NCBI GenBank assembly: GCA_015680905.1
Contig: CM027380.1
Span: 55,259,001 to 55,323,000 of the forward strand
DNA: 64,000 bases
Direction of reading: 5' to 3'
Source of the DNA: Coptis chinensis
Lineage: Eukaryota; Streptophyta; Magnoliopsida; Ranunculales; Ranunculaceae
The translations under genes were made by a program, and so were the position numbers. Under the pieces are notes generated by a model, which worked only from the letters and a program-made list of their open reading frames with translations, ran no database searches and had not been told where the DNA came from. Numbering within the stretch: position 1 is the first letter of the stretch; the number at the start of each line of letters is the position of its first letter. Positions 24,901-37,145 of this stretch are shown in pieces.

Positions 24901-27748
24901 GAAATGTAAAACAACCATTGTGATAATTAAGAATATAGTCACCATCTCAAGATTATACATACAAGAAGCAAATAGTTCCAACGCTTACAGCAAGAAAGCT
25001 TTTAGAGACAATGTGAACATAAATATGGCATGGATACACCATGATTCTAGGTCTATCCATAATAAACCTGACCAATGAGATAAACAGTTGACAACCAACT
25101 AGCTTATCACTGCTAATCCATGACATGAGACCATTTTATTCACTCTGCACCTTCCACAATTTCACAATCCATACTGGGATCCCACATTAATCAAAGCATG
25201 AAAACCACAAGGCTACTGAAATATTTCAGATTGTTGATCGATTACACTCATGAGGCAGTCAATGTGTAAGATCCAACTAAGGACAACAGGGAGGGTTTCC
25301 CCGGACAGGAGTCAGATTGCTTAGTCGAGTGCTTCATATTTTCAAGAAACTTTATGAAAACAGGGCCTTGTCAAGCTGTAAGAAATTTTATAAAATTGGC
25401 CACTGCCTAAGGCACTTTTGGGGAAGGCCCCAAAGCTTGCATGAAGAGATGGCATCATATTAGCAAACTTTGTAAAAGACAGGCCAACCCCGAACAATCC
25501 TTTAAAACGAGGATCTTATGGAATCAATGCCCAATGTACAGAAACCTCATTTTGGTTACTCATTCCTTTTTACCTTGGTTAGAAACAGAAATAGAACAGT
25601 TACTTTGCATTTTATTTTCTTTAATCATTTGGCCGGTAAAACAATATATTCTACTAACAATAATGTGATGGAAAGAGTCGCACTATATCCCATTTATAAA
25701 GTTCTTAGGACAATACAGACAGCATGATATTGTTCCAGTTCACCTAAAACATCAATCTGATACCTTGCATGATGGGATCAAAGAAAACTAAATTCCATAC
25801 AACAGAATTAATCCCCTACTGACGTTTCTCTGCCTTCAAAGATTTTATTGTTTCTACATAACCATATGCATTACCAATGTTCTAAAAAAACGCTAGGCAG
25901 TAGTCGGGTAGTGGGAGATCGCCTAGTGCTTAGGCCTTCTAGGGCAGCGCCTAGACATGATAAACGGTTTTTTTCATAATATACATATTATTATATATAG
26001 TCACACACACCCATACTACAAGAAATGAAGAAATAAAACATTTTCCATAATTCAAACTATAAACAAAAACAAAAGTACTTATTACAAAAAGGTGTAATAG
26101 TTGAAGAAGATGACAAGTGATCTGCTCTGAGTTGAACAGGTAGACCGAAGAACGACTCCATGTAAAAACACCCTCTCCTTATAGTGGCATATAATTTACA
26201 TTTGGCATTAGTCTTTAAACCCATTCAAATCTTAAGCCTTCATGGGCCTTTTATTTTCGACATTTAATCATTTTTTTCGGAAAAAAAAATAAAAATAAAG
26301 AAATAACTGAGCCCGACTAGAGGTTGATTAATCTGGCTAGCCCAACTAATCGACCCCCCTAGACCCACCTAATTGGTCCATCGGTTTTTTAACCAATTTA
26401 GGCCTAGGCGAATTGGTTGGGCACCGCCTAGCGCCTAAAACGCTTTTTAGGACATTGTGCATTACCAACATATAACATGTGAATCACCAACATATAGGAT
26501 GTAAGAGCACGGGCACCCACCACAGTAACAGAAATTGAAGATTTTCTTGGTGAATCGGAAATTTAAAAGAGATGATGAATGGATTGTTTGCCTGAGAACA
26601 CATAACACATCTATTAGCAATTGATTTGCCCGCCTTTCTCAGGTTATCCGTAGTCAATGCCCTCCCCGAACTCAGAGACTAGACGAAGAAGCAAATTCTT
26701 CATGGTACTTTTGGGTTCCATGACTTTTCATATGGAAAATATACGCGCTGAAAGAGAGCGTGAGGAAATGTATACAAAGATTAGCAAAGACTTTGAAGTG
26801 GATGGGGGAGAAGAAATCCAACTTGGAATTCTTTAACGAAGACAGGAACGATGAAGATAAAGTTATATTTGTCAGGGTAGTTGTTATAGGATTTGCATTG
26901 GGGATTTTCTAGGTTTGTGGTTTTAAGCTTTTGGTGTCTTTCTTGTAGGGGTATTTGTTGGGACTACAGGGTGGTTTCCTTTAGGAGCGTGCTAATCACT
27001 GGAGTGGTAATATATTATAAAGGACCTATAGATATATAAGATTCCATTTCTTTTCACTGACTATGATTTCTTACCAACAAACAAAGAAAACAATATCAAC
27101 AATTACGTGAAAGCAATGATATCTGAAACTGAAGACTGGTTGTCAAAGCCAAGCATTAACTATTCATAAGGTTGATCATGCATCTTTGAACTCCATGTAA
27201 AGAGTAGAGATGATAAGTAACTGACCTGAAGAAGAGCAAGTGCATTACAAACACGATTGGATGCTCCAGGAGTTAGAGTTGGAGGTGATAGCACAGGGTA
27301 TATCGAAACTATTTCCTGCAAGAAATGAGCTTTTTGATGCATTAGTAAACAAGACAGTAGAATTCAATAAATTTAGCATCTTTCCGCAAAACATTTACTT
27401 GTAAAAGGGCAGCAATAGTCCCAAAAGAATTCCACAGCAAGGGAGCCAAATCCTGGAAAATCTCTCTCTTCTACAAAAGGATGAAATCAATTAATATTAT
27501 ATATAATTAAATAAAAAATAAGTAAGTAATTAAATTAAATAAAGAACCTTGGATAAATCAAGAAGAGCATTTTCACGAAGATCAGGATTACTCAATTCGA
27601 AAACCAATTGTTCAGCGGAAGCCATTTTCTGGTCTTTGTCGGTGTTATTATTATTATTGTTATTGGAAAGAGAAAGAGCGGAAGCTGCAGATGAAAATGA
27701 GGATCGATTAAATGACGCAACGAATTGCTGCTGACCCAAATTCGCCAT
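11636..27748 (-). CDS. CAF40/CNOT9 (RCD1-like) CCR4-NOT subunit, 9 exons
   Basis: Complete host gene. Minus-strand exons: 27748-27548, 27470-27399, 27315-27226, 24772-24730, 19551-19445, 16653-16558, 14106-13916, 13760-13691, 11746-11636. All introns are GT-AG, frame is kept throughout, and the product is 326 residues. Recognised family blocks: [20 protein letters not shown] (exon 1), [16 protein letters not shown] (3), CVASHPDTR (4), [20 protein letters not shown] (5), [20 protein letters not shown] (6), [20 protein letters not shown] (7), RWLQQLL (9). The family is an armadillo-repeat scaffold that binds NOT1 in the deadenylase complex acting in mRNA decay and translational repression. Arabidopsis homologues are about 316 residues. 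The variable N-terminus holds seven Asn from an AAT/AAC run. The start is chosen because MANL matches the family start. An upstream in-frame ATG (27766) would add six residues. No break is seen, so I infer a functional gene. Confidence 0.96.
12891..12935 (+). mobile_element. Possible Helitron 5' end in intron 8
   Basis: TCTATATACTTACTAAAGGG, preceded by A, resembles the 5' terminus of plant Helitrons (TC start, then TATACTA and an AAAGGGG stretch). No matching hairpin plus CTAG 3' end was found before exon 8 at 13691, so it would be a truncated copy. The call rests on this terminal motif only. Confidence 0.35.
15020..15275. repeat. Perfect 128-bp tandem duplication in intron 6
   Basis: The block starting GGCAACTCCTTAGAAAGG at 15020 is repeated from 15148 with no difference that I can see, up to CATGGCATAGAT at the end of each unit. 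Perfect identity in an intron points to a recent duplication. Confidence 0.95.
16430..16455. repeat. (AAAC)n microsatellite
   Basis: Six or more AAAC units in the intron between exons 6 and 7. Confidence 0.9.
17459..17894. mobile_element. Inverted-repeat element with GACAACC duplication
   Basis: In intron 5. The left end reads TAGGAAGCACGGATACCGAC. The right end reversed reads TATGAAGCACCGATACG. Both ends are rich in GGATAC/CGACAC motifs, so the whole folds back. It is flanked by GACAACC at 17452-17458 and 17895-17901 (9 bp if one mismatch at each side is allowed). Length, ends and duplication suit a non-autonomous MULE-like element. There is no transposase. Confidence 0.7.
18365..18744 (-). 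pseudogene. LINE 3' end: zf-RVT and C-terminal tail
   Basis: In intron 5, on the same strand as the host gene. The frame from 18744 reads [20 protein letters not shown] and then [17 protein letters not shown], the Cys/His pattern of the reverse-transcriptase zinc-binding domain of plant L1-type LINEs. After a frameshift around 18470-18530 it resumes as [17 protein letters not shown] and ends at a TAG at 18365. Only the 3' few hundred bases remain, typical of 5'-truncated LINE insertion, though no poly(A) tail or target duplication was identified. Confidence 0.8.
18889..18936. repeat. (TA)n microsatellite
   Basis: About 24 TA units in intron 5. Confidence 0.95.
19376..19405 (+). mobile_element. 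Helitron-like 3' end in intron 5
   Basis: A short hairpin GGGC-TGTAG-GCCC is followed by GAGCACATA and then CTAG (19402-19405), and the next base is T. This is the layout of a plant Helitron 3' terminus (hairpin, about ten bases, CTRR, insertion before T). No convincing 5' TC terminus was found in the intron, so the element's extent is unknown. It ends 40 bp from exon 5. Confidence 0.5.
20656..20865 (+). pseudogene. RNase H-like domain fragment of a LINE
   Basis: In intron 4, on the strand opposite to the gene. The frame reads [20 protein letters not shown] followed by [12 protein letters not shown], the C-terminal signature of the plant RVT_3 RNase H-like domain (HVYREGNRAADYLAKLG in typical LINEs). 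Nothing upstream extends it. It is a short orphan remnant. Confidence 0.7.
22527..22727. mobile_element. 201-bp MITE with ATTAAAAC duplication
   Basis: In intron 4. The left end reads CATAGTTCGGGATTTCGG. The right end reversed reads CAGTGTTCGTGATTCCG. GGAATTCCG motifs recur through the body. The flanks are ATTAAAAC at 22519-22526 and 22728-22735. An 8-bp duplication fits a hAT- or MULE-type miniature element. Confidence 0.75.
23621..23974 (-). mobile_element. TRIM-type miniature LTR retrotransposon
   Basis: In intron 4. Two direct copies of a block of about 115 bp start at 23621 and 23857 (both contain ACATTATGAGCATCCAACTT and GAGGCCCATCAACATTT). They are separated by about 120 bp. On the minus strand the right copy starts TGTTGAGATG and is followed by TGATATCAGAGCAGGC (near 23850-23835). 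That differs by one base from the tRNA-iMet primer site TGGTATCAGAGC. A purine-rich GTGAGGAGGC precedes the other copy. Terminal repeats, primer site and purine tract with no coding capacity define a TRIM. No clean target duplication was found. Confidence 0.7.
25878..26458. mobile_element. 581-bp MULE-like MITE with 10-bp TSD
   Basis: In intron 3. The ends are inverted: left TGTTCTAAAAAAACGCTAGG, right reversed TGTCCTAAAAAGCGTTTTAG, with further GCGCCTAG motifs just inside both ends. It is flanked by GCATTACCAA at 25868-25877 and 26459-26468, a perfect 10-bp duplication. That length is characteristic of Mutator-like elements. No transposase is present. Confidence 0.8.
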
Positions 27749-30700
27749 GCAAACCAAAAAAAACAAAACTAATAATTATTGTCCTGGAAAAATTTGACTC
27801 ACTGCCGCCTCAAGTTGATATAAATGTGGGGATGTGGGGTCTGGGTCACTTATTTTATTTTATATCGGGTTTTGTATTTATTATAATAAAACTAAATGAT
27901 ATGACAAAAATTATGGGAATTTCATGAGAATCTGAGTTAGATGTGTGTGGGAATTTGTACAGAGATGGTTTTTAAATACAAATTCAATAAATACATTGGA
28001 TGCTTAATATAATTAATATTTTAATTAATTAAAATAAATTTGTGTTCAATACATATATTGGTTATATATTGGATGCCTAACTAATTAATATTTTAATTAA
28101 TAAAAATTTAGTATGCTAAAAATAGAAAACCGTAAGTATTGGGACTACAAAAAAAAAATTGTGTTCATTGCATACATCTATTGGACGTTTTTGTGTTCTA
28201 ATTAATTTGTTTTATGTTCATGCAAATCAAGAGATCACAAAATAGCTCATAAATAGCATTTAATATATATATAATTAAAACAAAGTAAAATGGAAACGAT
28301 TTTTTTTTTGTAAGTCACGTCAATTAAGAGCCCACTAAACCATTTGATTTTCAACACCTATCAGAAAATAAGAAATCACGGCACATTACGCTTGCTTCAA
28401 AAGTTTACATTTACTTTTCGACCGTTTCAATTTGTTTGCCCTCCTAAGACTTCTCGAGCCCATTTTTCTACAAACTAATCTCCTCTTCTTTCTTCCTCTT
28501 CAGGTATCTCTAGACCATTTTGATTTCTTTTGGATTTTCTATGAAGCTTTTGTAGCTATTGTATGAAGGTCTTATTATATTTTTGTTATGGACGGTTTCA
28601 TATCTGTTTTGGCCTCTCTTAGGAAATAATATATTAAGATGCTAGCTTATTTGTTTTGTAAATTTTTGAAATGTTTTTCTCCGGTGCATCTATTCATCTC
28701 AATCTAGAATTCTCATTTTTTCCCTCTCTTTTTGCAGGTGTCTCGCCTATCCTTTCCGCACTCACATTTACAGTATAAGTTTATTATTTTCTTTTTCCCC
28801 TTTGTGTTAGTTCCTTTATTTTTCCAATTTAATTTTTTGTTTCCTCTCTAATTTAATTTTTCACTCCCTTTTGCATTTGGATTGGCATAATTGCTTAGAG
28901 AGGAGCAAAAAGATTACCAAGACTTTTCTTTTTTGGTCACAATAACCAAAGAAAATCAGTAATTTTCCTGTCTAAATATTATGTGATCTCCATAAAGTTC
29001 AAGTTTCTAATTGTTTTCTTATATACAATCTGGAATTCTCCTTTTCCTCAACTAACATTTCTGTTAGTTTTTCACTGTGCACCACAAATAAATGTTGATT
29101 AAGAGCGTTGCCTATAATATCGTTCAGGTGATCGAAGTGTACCTATATCTGTAATTGGTTTAAAGTAGACAGTGATTCCAATGATGACTATATTTAGTAT
29201 AGATTGCCGTGTTTTCCATTCCATCTATTCTTTGAGGCGCAAGGCTTGGGGTTGATTTTAGACTAATTTCCCTCTTTAAGTTATGAATTTCAATGTTGTT
29301 TTGTTGTTTTTTTTGTTGTTATAATATGCAATGCACTATTGACACCATTTCTTGCACCCTTCTCTTATATAATTATGTAGTTCCATTTCTTTTTATCTGT
29401 TTGGGTCTGTGACTACAAGAAATGATGGAAATAGAATGACTCCTTTATATTCAAAAGGTCTTAGTGACAGAGGGCTTTGGAACTCATTGCTTCGATTTCA
29501 AAGCACGACATGCATTCAGGTATCATTTTGAAGCTTAATATGGATCACCAATTGTGACGAACAAAATTTGATTACCTAAATTTTGCTAGATTTTTTCGCA
29601 AATCATTTTGGAATTAAAAGCTTACTACATATGTAGTGGATCAGCATGGATTTTGTCAAGATTATAGTTTGAGAATGTACTTTTATTTTAATTGATGAAA
29701 TTCTTTTTTATTAATTTCAAATGAGAACAATTGTTGCTATGAAGAAATTCAATCTAAGGTTGAGCTATATAATAATTTCGGGCATGTTGTACAGTTGTTA
29801 AACGATCATAGTTCCATATCTCATCTGATCAGTTTACACCTATTTTGTAGATTCCATATAACTATGAGTGCTATTTGTTTGGGCATTTTTCAGAGTAACA
29901 AGGTAAAATCTCTTATGGGTATTTTTCAGAGCAATACTTTATGTCAATTAGGATTTATTACTACTTTGAAAAAAAAAAAAAAGAACAATTGGTTGTATAC
30001 ATTTATGAAATATTTTAAAGCAATGAGTTCCTATAACACATCCTTAATTCATACTATATCAATACCTCGACATATACCATATTATCTTCAATGGTATATG
30101 GAATACGTTTATTGTCTTTAGCACATTTGGATTTCTACCACTGATACAAGTCACATAACCCCATGCGGACATTAGCAAGACGGTTGTTTTTGAAGAACAA
30201 TAATTTAAGATCAAACCAGATTGGATCAAACTTGATCTTAAGGATAATTTTAGACTAACATAAACCAAACATAAACCAATATATCTTAAGGATCATTTGT
30301 GGAGATTTATGATACTATAGATCAGTATAGATATGTGATACTAAGACTCTTTTTCGACCAACATCGTAATGGCTCATTTTAGATTTTACATGTGTAGTCG
30401 TCACTGACATGGTTTACATGGTATTTGAACACATGGAATGGTTGTAGTGCGAATCTATGGATTGGTAATGTCCTATACAGGAAACCTTTTGGGAATGTTT
30501 TTATTTCTCGCAACGATTATTACAAGTCAATGATTGAATTCCAAGTTGTATTCCCTTGACCTTCCTTCAGTGTGCATTTTCTTAAGGTTTAATTAGTGTA
30601 AGTAAGCTCTTGGAGATTGCATTGTAGACGAGATTCTTATTATAGTTATTATATTTTTTTTTCTTACTTCTACCTATTAACAGGCTTTGGTCTCGAGTTT

Positions 30701-33329
30701 AACATGCATCACTTTAGTCGCCTACGTACTGTAACCCATTCTCTTCCTTTGATATAAAAGTGTGTACGATGCGTATTGTGTTTTTCTATTTTCTTTGTCG
30801 TTGTGTTTTGATATTTATACGAGTATTGCATTGTGTAGAAACTATTGATAAGCTTAAGAGGCCATCCAATTTTTGTTAGCTTATACTGTGGCAATACCAT
30901 GTGTGGAATAGATCTTAACACAGTTAAGATTGATTACAAGCTCCAAGTTGGCTAACCACTAGGTAAGCTGCTACAAACTCCATTTGTTGATTCTTCATAT
31001 TACTCAATTTAAAGTTGGCAATGCATTGTAGGATTTAATATCCATTTACTCAAAATGGTGTATAAAAAGGAGGAAAAAAAATCAAATAAGACAATCTAAC
31101 GTCAAGGTTTTCATTTATTGTTTTTGTTTCTTTCGTCTTATTGTGTTCATAGTATCCCCATTTAGGCATTTACCATTGTAAGTTTGTAACTATGGCATCT
31201 GCAAGGAAGAAGCAAAAAAGTTCAAGGGAAAAAACACTAACATGTGATGCTTTACCATATAATTCCACTAACATTTAGTTTTTTAGTTTAGTTTATTTTA
31301 TTTGCTCAGTATCTAATTTACAATTTTGTAAAACTAAACAAAATGAAGAGGATTGAACTACAAAGCATGCAATCGATTGGAGTGTGATCTGCAACATATG
31401 TAACTTGGAGGTATGAACCCCAACAATTTATTTTTATCCATTAAAAAAAAAATTATTTTTTCGTTTGATTCTTGACTACATAATAAGAACTAAGTTATCA
31501 AATATGACCCTTTGGCATGTATTTTCTTTTTATTCATCTTAGTGGTTCCATATCATGTTGAGAATTTACACTAAGGTGTCATTTAAAATCTGATTTACAT
31601 AGGATTTGTTTTGAAACGCGCGCATTCCTTTTTTTTTTTATTGAGCTGAAAGGCATTCCTGTTCAGTTAATGATAGTTCATATTGCCTTTGCGTATTTTT
31701 GAGATTTTCTCCTTCATAATGTGAATTTGTACTAGAATGGTATCGTGGCTACGTTCTAATAATCCATTCTTATTGTATGTTTTTTATTAGCATTTCTTAT
31801 GCAGTAGTAGTGGAACAAATTGAATGCATAAAACTTTCATGTTTCAATTTTTTTTATTATACACAAACTTGCTAATAAGAAGAACTTGAATCTGTCTATT
31901 GATCTAGCGAGTGGTGAAGAAAGCATGAACTTCATTCTAATGCCATTTTTTTTTATGGTTATTTGAGATTTGGAATCCATGTTGGCATCAATTTAATTGT
32001 AGATTATTTAGCATTGATGCACTAATGTGTGGTTTCCTTAGTTAGAATATCGGTGGCAGTAATAACTTAGAGGAATAAGCAACTTCGGCAATATTGTCAA
32101 GGTCATTGTATTTGTTACGGTTAGATTATCATTCTTAGTGTATAATGTCTTTGTACTTGATATAGAACCCCGACATGATAACACAGACTGCAGATAACAA
32201 CCATCACATCAATTAATATTTAGGAACTCAAATGAGGAGTATGCTGACTTACCATAGTTGGTTGCCTTTGTATTAGCAACCTGAGTAACAAACTATATAT
32301 ATATTATTATGTAATTGGGTTATTCAGATAATGCAATGCAAAAAGTCCAATCTAGGTGTGATCTTAATTTTTTAGCATGTTTAGTTAGTTTGGGGTATAC
32401 ACAAAGTAGGAGCTCCACCTTAGGTACACGTACATTTGAGTATAAATTTTGTATGAGATGAAACACCGAGGCAAGACTGCCCGCTTTGGATTCAAGTCTA
32501 AGCATTTAGATTTCTTAATATTTTCTCAACTCTCTTGATCTATGTTAATCAGTTTGTGCTTTTGGAAAAATTACCCTTTTATCGCTTTAATTCAACACTT
32601 TCTATATTTGCAAGTAGGATGGGAGCTGCTGCTGTTTTTGGAGGGGTTAGAGTTATTATTGACTTTTGTAATGCACACTAGATTGAAAAGGAAAAGCTTT
32701 ATGTCCAAATGTGTGATGAAACAGTAGACGTGGTTGATACCCAGCTTCCCCGATGTCCACAATGAGATTTTGTTTCAATGTACTAATAAAGTGTATCAAA
32801 GGACCTCACTATGACTAATATTAACAGGTTATTGGGATTAGTTTACCATTGTAATCCTCTAAGTGCTTTTAATAGAATAATTTGATTCTCACCATATCAA
32901 AGGTAAAAATGTCATTTATTTTTTCAAGAATCAGAGTAAACATGTCCTATAGTGAAAGGGCATCGTGTTGATAGAATACTTTGATTCACCATATCAATAG
33001 TAAATATGTCATTGTTTTTTTTTTTGAGAATCAGAGTAAATATGTCCTACAGCTTGCTAAGGGCATCGTGTCGAAGGCACGCTATATCTAGGAGCTATAT
33101 TTTTCTGCTTTGTATTGCCATTTTAACTCCATGGTTTTGCCGACAAAAGGCCTAAAGGGAGTGAACTTGCTATTGTTGAAATCAAAATACAGGTCCCTTT
33201 CATACAAAATGTTCACAAACTGATGTCCACTGTGGCTATTGAATTTCCCTGTCATACAAAATGTCCACTCTGAGCCATGTATGTTGTTACAGTGGTTATC
33301 TGCAAAACGCTCTTTATCTCATTTGACTA
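27749..33329. other. Intergenic region upstream of CAF40
   Basis: No gene recognised. The CAF40 promoter and 5' leader must lie just above 27748 but no sharp element can be assigned. Pyrimidine-rich tracts followed by AG|GT-like junctions occur near 28500 and 28738. A frame starting MASARKKQKSSREK lies at 31194, and a stretch reading KLYVQMCDETVDVVDTQLP near 32700. They hint at a decayed or non-coding transcribed unit on the plus strand, but I cannot connect them into a gene. Confidence 0.5.
32877..33080. repeat. Two-copy tandem repeat, about 98 bp
   Basis: The first unit starts GAATAATTTGATTCTCACCA at 32875, and the second, GAATACTTTGATTCACC, at 32972. Both continue through AATGTCATT, AGAATCAGAGTAAA and GGGCATCGTGT. 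They differ by several substitutions and a T-run. Confidence 0.75.
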
Positions 33330-36139
33330 CACTACTAAAAATATGATTTTTTGTCACGGCCATTTGTGGTGGCTAAAAGTCCAAAATTCGTGGCAAAATG
33401 TGTTTTGCCGCGGAAAAATGTTTAGCCACACCGGTGGCAATATAGGGTGTGGAAAGAAGTTTTTTGCCACGGCTAATATGGGCGCTGCTAAATGTTGCAC
33501 TTCTTGCCACAGAAGTTTTCGCTGCAAAATGTATTTCCCCATTTAATACATTTAATACATTGTTATTATTTTTATTGGAAAAAACTTTTTGCCACGGTCA
33601 TTCCGTCACAAAAAGCTAATAAAAGCATTCATATTGGAATATTGGATAACCCTTTCGCCACGACTTGACCGCTGCTAAAAAAGTGCATTATTTTATTTTT
33701 ATTTTTATTTTTATTTTTTGGGGGAAACATAAACTGACCAAAAACAATATATAAGGTACTTCAAAATAATTTTAACAATGAGATCCCACATTTTCAATTG
33801 AATCGAATATGGCTTCGTCGAGTACAAAATATCACTTGATCAAACAAATAATAACTTGGAACAAAGAAAAAAAAATGTACTAGGAAACAAGAAACCATTT
33901 CCAGTAGCCATCTATCTCGGTCTTTCTTGAAGTAATCCTTAAATGCAAAGTTCAAGGCCTAGTGGAAATTACAGAAACTTTGTTAGTATGCAAACACCCA
34001 AGATATAAAATAACTTTGTTGATGTTACTTCAATTATGACAAGAAAAGAAATTTCACCTGAGTAGGGAAGTAATGACTAATGAATCACATTTGAAGTGTT
34101 TCCTCTCCATAATGACCCAACTCTTTCTTCCTTGATTATTCTGTTGAAGCATTCCGCAACACCCTTGTATGGCGTAGAGAGATACCCTGACTTGATCATC
34201 TCATCCTAGTTTTGGATCAAAAGCTTCACATGTTCAATGGGGCAGCTCCAGCGGCAGAGACACCACCCATTAGAAAGTCAAGGGCAAAGTTAGCAAAACC
34301 TTTCTAAGAAGGTCCTTCAACAAAGACAGGTGAGGTGTAGCTAGTAACAGACGATAAGTCAAGACTACTCCAGCAGGGCTGTTGCATTCCAAGATATTGC
34401 AACCCCCATGTAGGACCCTAATTTATTTTTACATTATTTTATAACAATATTTAACATTTCAGAATTTAATATTTATTTATGGGTCAACGGTCTAGTAAAT
34501 GTGGGCTTGACTTTTTGATAGAAAATAGAAAAGAGGGAAAACAAGTATTTTGAATTTTTGTGTAAAGATTTTTAATAGTTGGAAAGTTTTCAAAAGAGAT
34601 GTTAATATAAGGTATGTAATAGATAGAATATTTTTAATAGAAAATAATATTCTATATTAGGAATAGAAATATTTGGTAAAATAGGAGTTTCTAAAATGTT
34701 AAACAATATATAAATTCTTAAGAATGGAAGGATTTATCATAAATTCAGGGTTTTCAGAAAAACAAGGTTTTCTTAAGAATTAAACTATTTTAACTAAAAG
34801 AAAGAAGAAGGAGAAGAGGCGGATTCGTGCGTCTTCTAGCTAGCTTGGAATTTGCTTTCTCGCGTGATTTTCTATATACACTTTTTCTGTAGGAATACGA
34901 AGGTGAGTAGTTATGTTGATATTTCATCAAATCTATAGTTTCACAGTTTTGTGTATACAGACAATTTTAATATCTGTCCAAGGTTTTCGCCCATTTTTTT
35001 TAGTGCTCATTCTCCTATTATTATTCTGCATCCTGTGGCATTGTTAAACTCTGTTGAAACTCTAAAATTGGAATTTAACTGTCGAAGCTTTATGGGCCGT
35101 TAATGGCAGTGAAAGCCCAATAAAGAAAGAAATTGTACTGTATATCGTTCTGTATATGATTTGAACCTGTGGTATGTTTATATTGTTGTTGTTTTGGGTT
35201 GTTGGTTGATGTCGGGGGAGTAAGGGATTGATATTGGTTGTTGGTTGATTGGGTGGGGGCTATCGAAGCTGTGAAACAGGTTGTTAATGGCGTCGCCTGT
35301 CTTGATTGTTATGGTTTGAACTCTTATTACTGTGGTTAGGATTGATTTATGCTTGGTTGTTGTTGTGAAGTGTTGGGTATGTGATTTGGCATTTGGTTGG
35401 GGGCTGTTGAAGCTCCTAAAGGGGCATTAATGGAGGTCGAGAATTTCAAATCTAGTTTGATGAAGAGTTTTGATTTAATGATTTTAGGTTTTTGCTTCTG
35501 TCAAAGTTGTAGGAGTTTTCAGAAGGAGAAAAATCGGTGGGTTAAGAGGGGAGGACGAGTGGTGGCTGGTGGTGGAGGAGAGCTGCTCACCAGGTGAGGA
35601 AGACGACCTTAGTTGGGCTTGGGCCCGAACAACTCATTTTTGTTTGGTTGGGCCAATTTCATTTTAGTGGTTTGTGGGTCGTACCAATTTGTTTGTTTTC
35701 TTTGGGCCAGATTTTAGTTTTGTTTAGTTGGGCCAAAACTAATTAGTATTCTTTAGGCCAGACCTAAGTTGGTTTTTGTTTGGGTCAGTTTATGTTTTTA
35801 TTTTTGGGCATGTCCATATAATTTAAGATGGGTCAGTTGAGTCTTTAAATGTTTAGACTCCTGGACTTTGTTTTGGACCTTGATTGTGAACTATTGACTG
35901 TTAATTACGTTACTTGTTAACATTTGTATGGACAAATCTAATGATAGAATATTGTGAAAGCATGTATAAATTGGTTTGTCATTATCAAAGAAAAATTTGA
36001 CGTTGATATTGTGTATTTATTGACACGTGACGAGATAGAAATTTTAGGAGACATAATATTCCTAAAACGCTATAAAAATGTTATGTGGTATGGGAAAATT
36101 GTTGTTTAGTTAAATGATATCATATGTTAGGATATATAT

Positions 36140-37145
36140 TGTTCCGGCCCCCACAAATGTGGCCCAATATAAGCCCAATTCAATACAAGCCCATGCTCAG
36201 AGCCCAACTATAAACAAGCCCACGCTCAGAGCCCAACTATAAACAAGCCCACGCTCAGAGCCCATGCTTTCGAGCTTAACTATAAACAAGCCCCGCCGCC
36301 GAGCCCAACTATAAACAAGCCCATGCTTTCAGAGCCCATGCTCAGAGCTTAACTATAAACAAGCCCACGCTCAGAGCCCATGCTCAGAGCTTATCTATGA
36401 AAAAGCCCATGCTCAAAGCCTACATTTCCGCGGTGGCGGTTCTCCCCCGATTCTCCAACTTCATTCCACGAGTGACAAATGTCCCCCGGTTCTCAACTTC
36501 ATCCCACGAGCCGACCCGATGTCCGTCGGTTCTCAACTTCAATCCACGAACCGGCAGTTCTCCGCCCGATTCTCAACTTCATCCCACGAGTGACCCGATG
36601 TCCCGCCAGTTCTCAACTTCATTCCACGAAGCCGGATGTCCCGCCGGTTCTCAACTTCATCCCACGAAGTGACCGATGTCCCGCCGGTTCTCCAACTTCA
36701 ATCCACGAACCGACATTTCTCCCCAGTTCTCCAACTTCATCCCACGCTGGCCAGTTCTCCGCCAATTCTCAACTTCATCCCTACGGTGGCGGATGTCCCG
36801 CCGGTTCTCAACTTCATCCCACGACGAGCCGACAGTTTTTCCGCCCGACTCTCCAACTTCATCCCATGATTGGGCCGGTTCTCCGCCAGTTCTCAACTTC
36901 TTCCCACGATTGGAATATTGGAGAGCGAGGAAGTAACTATCACCAATGCTACCTATAAAATCCAACGTTCGTCATTTTTCCGAACTTCATTTAATCGAGA
37001 CTTGATCCCAAGCAATATCTTTGGATGCGTAGGCAACTTCAAAACCGAAGTCGGTCTCATCTTTCCCCAATCACCATCTCCTTCACCATCTCCAAAAACA
37101 TTACTCACAACCCTTGGTGTGTTTTGGCAAATCTTCTTTGAAACA
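36140..37145 (+). repeat. 5' LTR of the LARD-like element
   Basis: 1006 bp. The first 300 bp repeat AAGCCCACGCTCAGAGCCCA(AC) units. Then come about 40-bp units built on TTCTCAACTTCATCCCACGA and GATGTCCCGCC (36430-36910). A TATA-like CCTATAAAATCC lies near 36953, then the transcribed part to 37145. Overlapping open frames here come from the repeat period and are not genes. Confidence 0.9.

Noticed and set aside
29795..30121. 108-codon frame in the intergenic region
   Set aside because: Low-complexity and AT-driven, includes a lysine run from poly(A), and no family resemblance was recognised.
36140..36430. CRISPR-like repeat with short spacers
   Set aside because: The AAGCCCACGCTCAGAGCCC units are direct, variable and without unique spacers, inside an LTR of a plant genome.
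36397..36965. Overlapping open frames of 77-159 codons on both strands
   Set aside because: They fall in the 40-bp repeat section of an LTR and are open in several frames at once, as expected of short GC-richer repeats.
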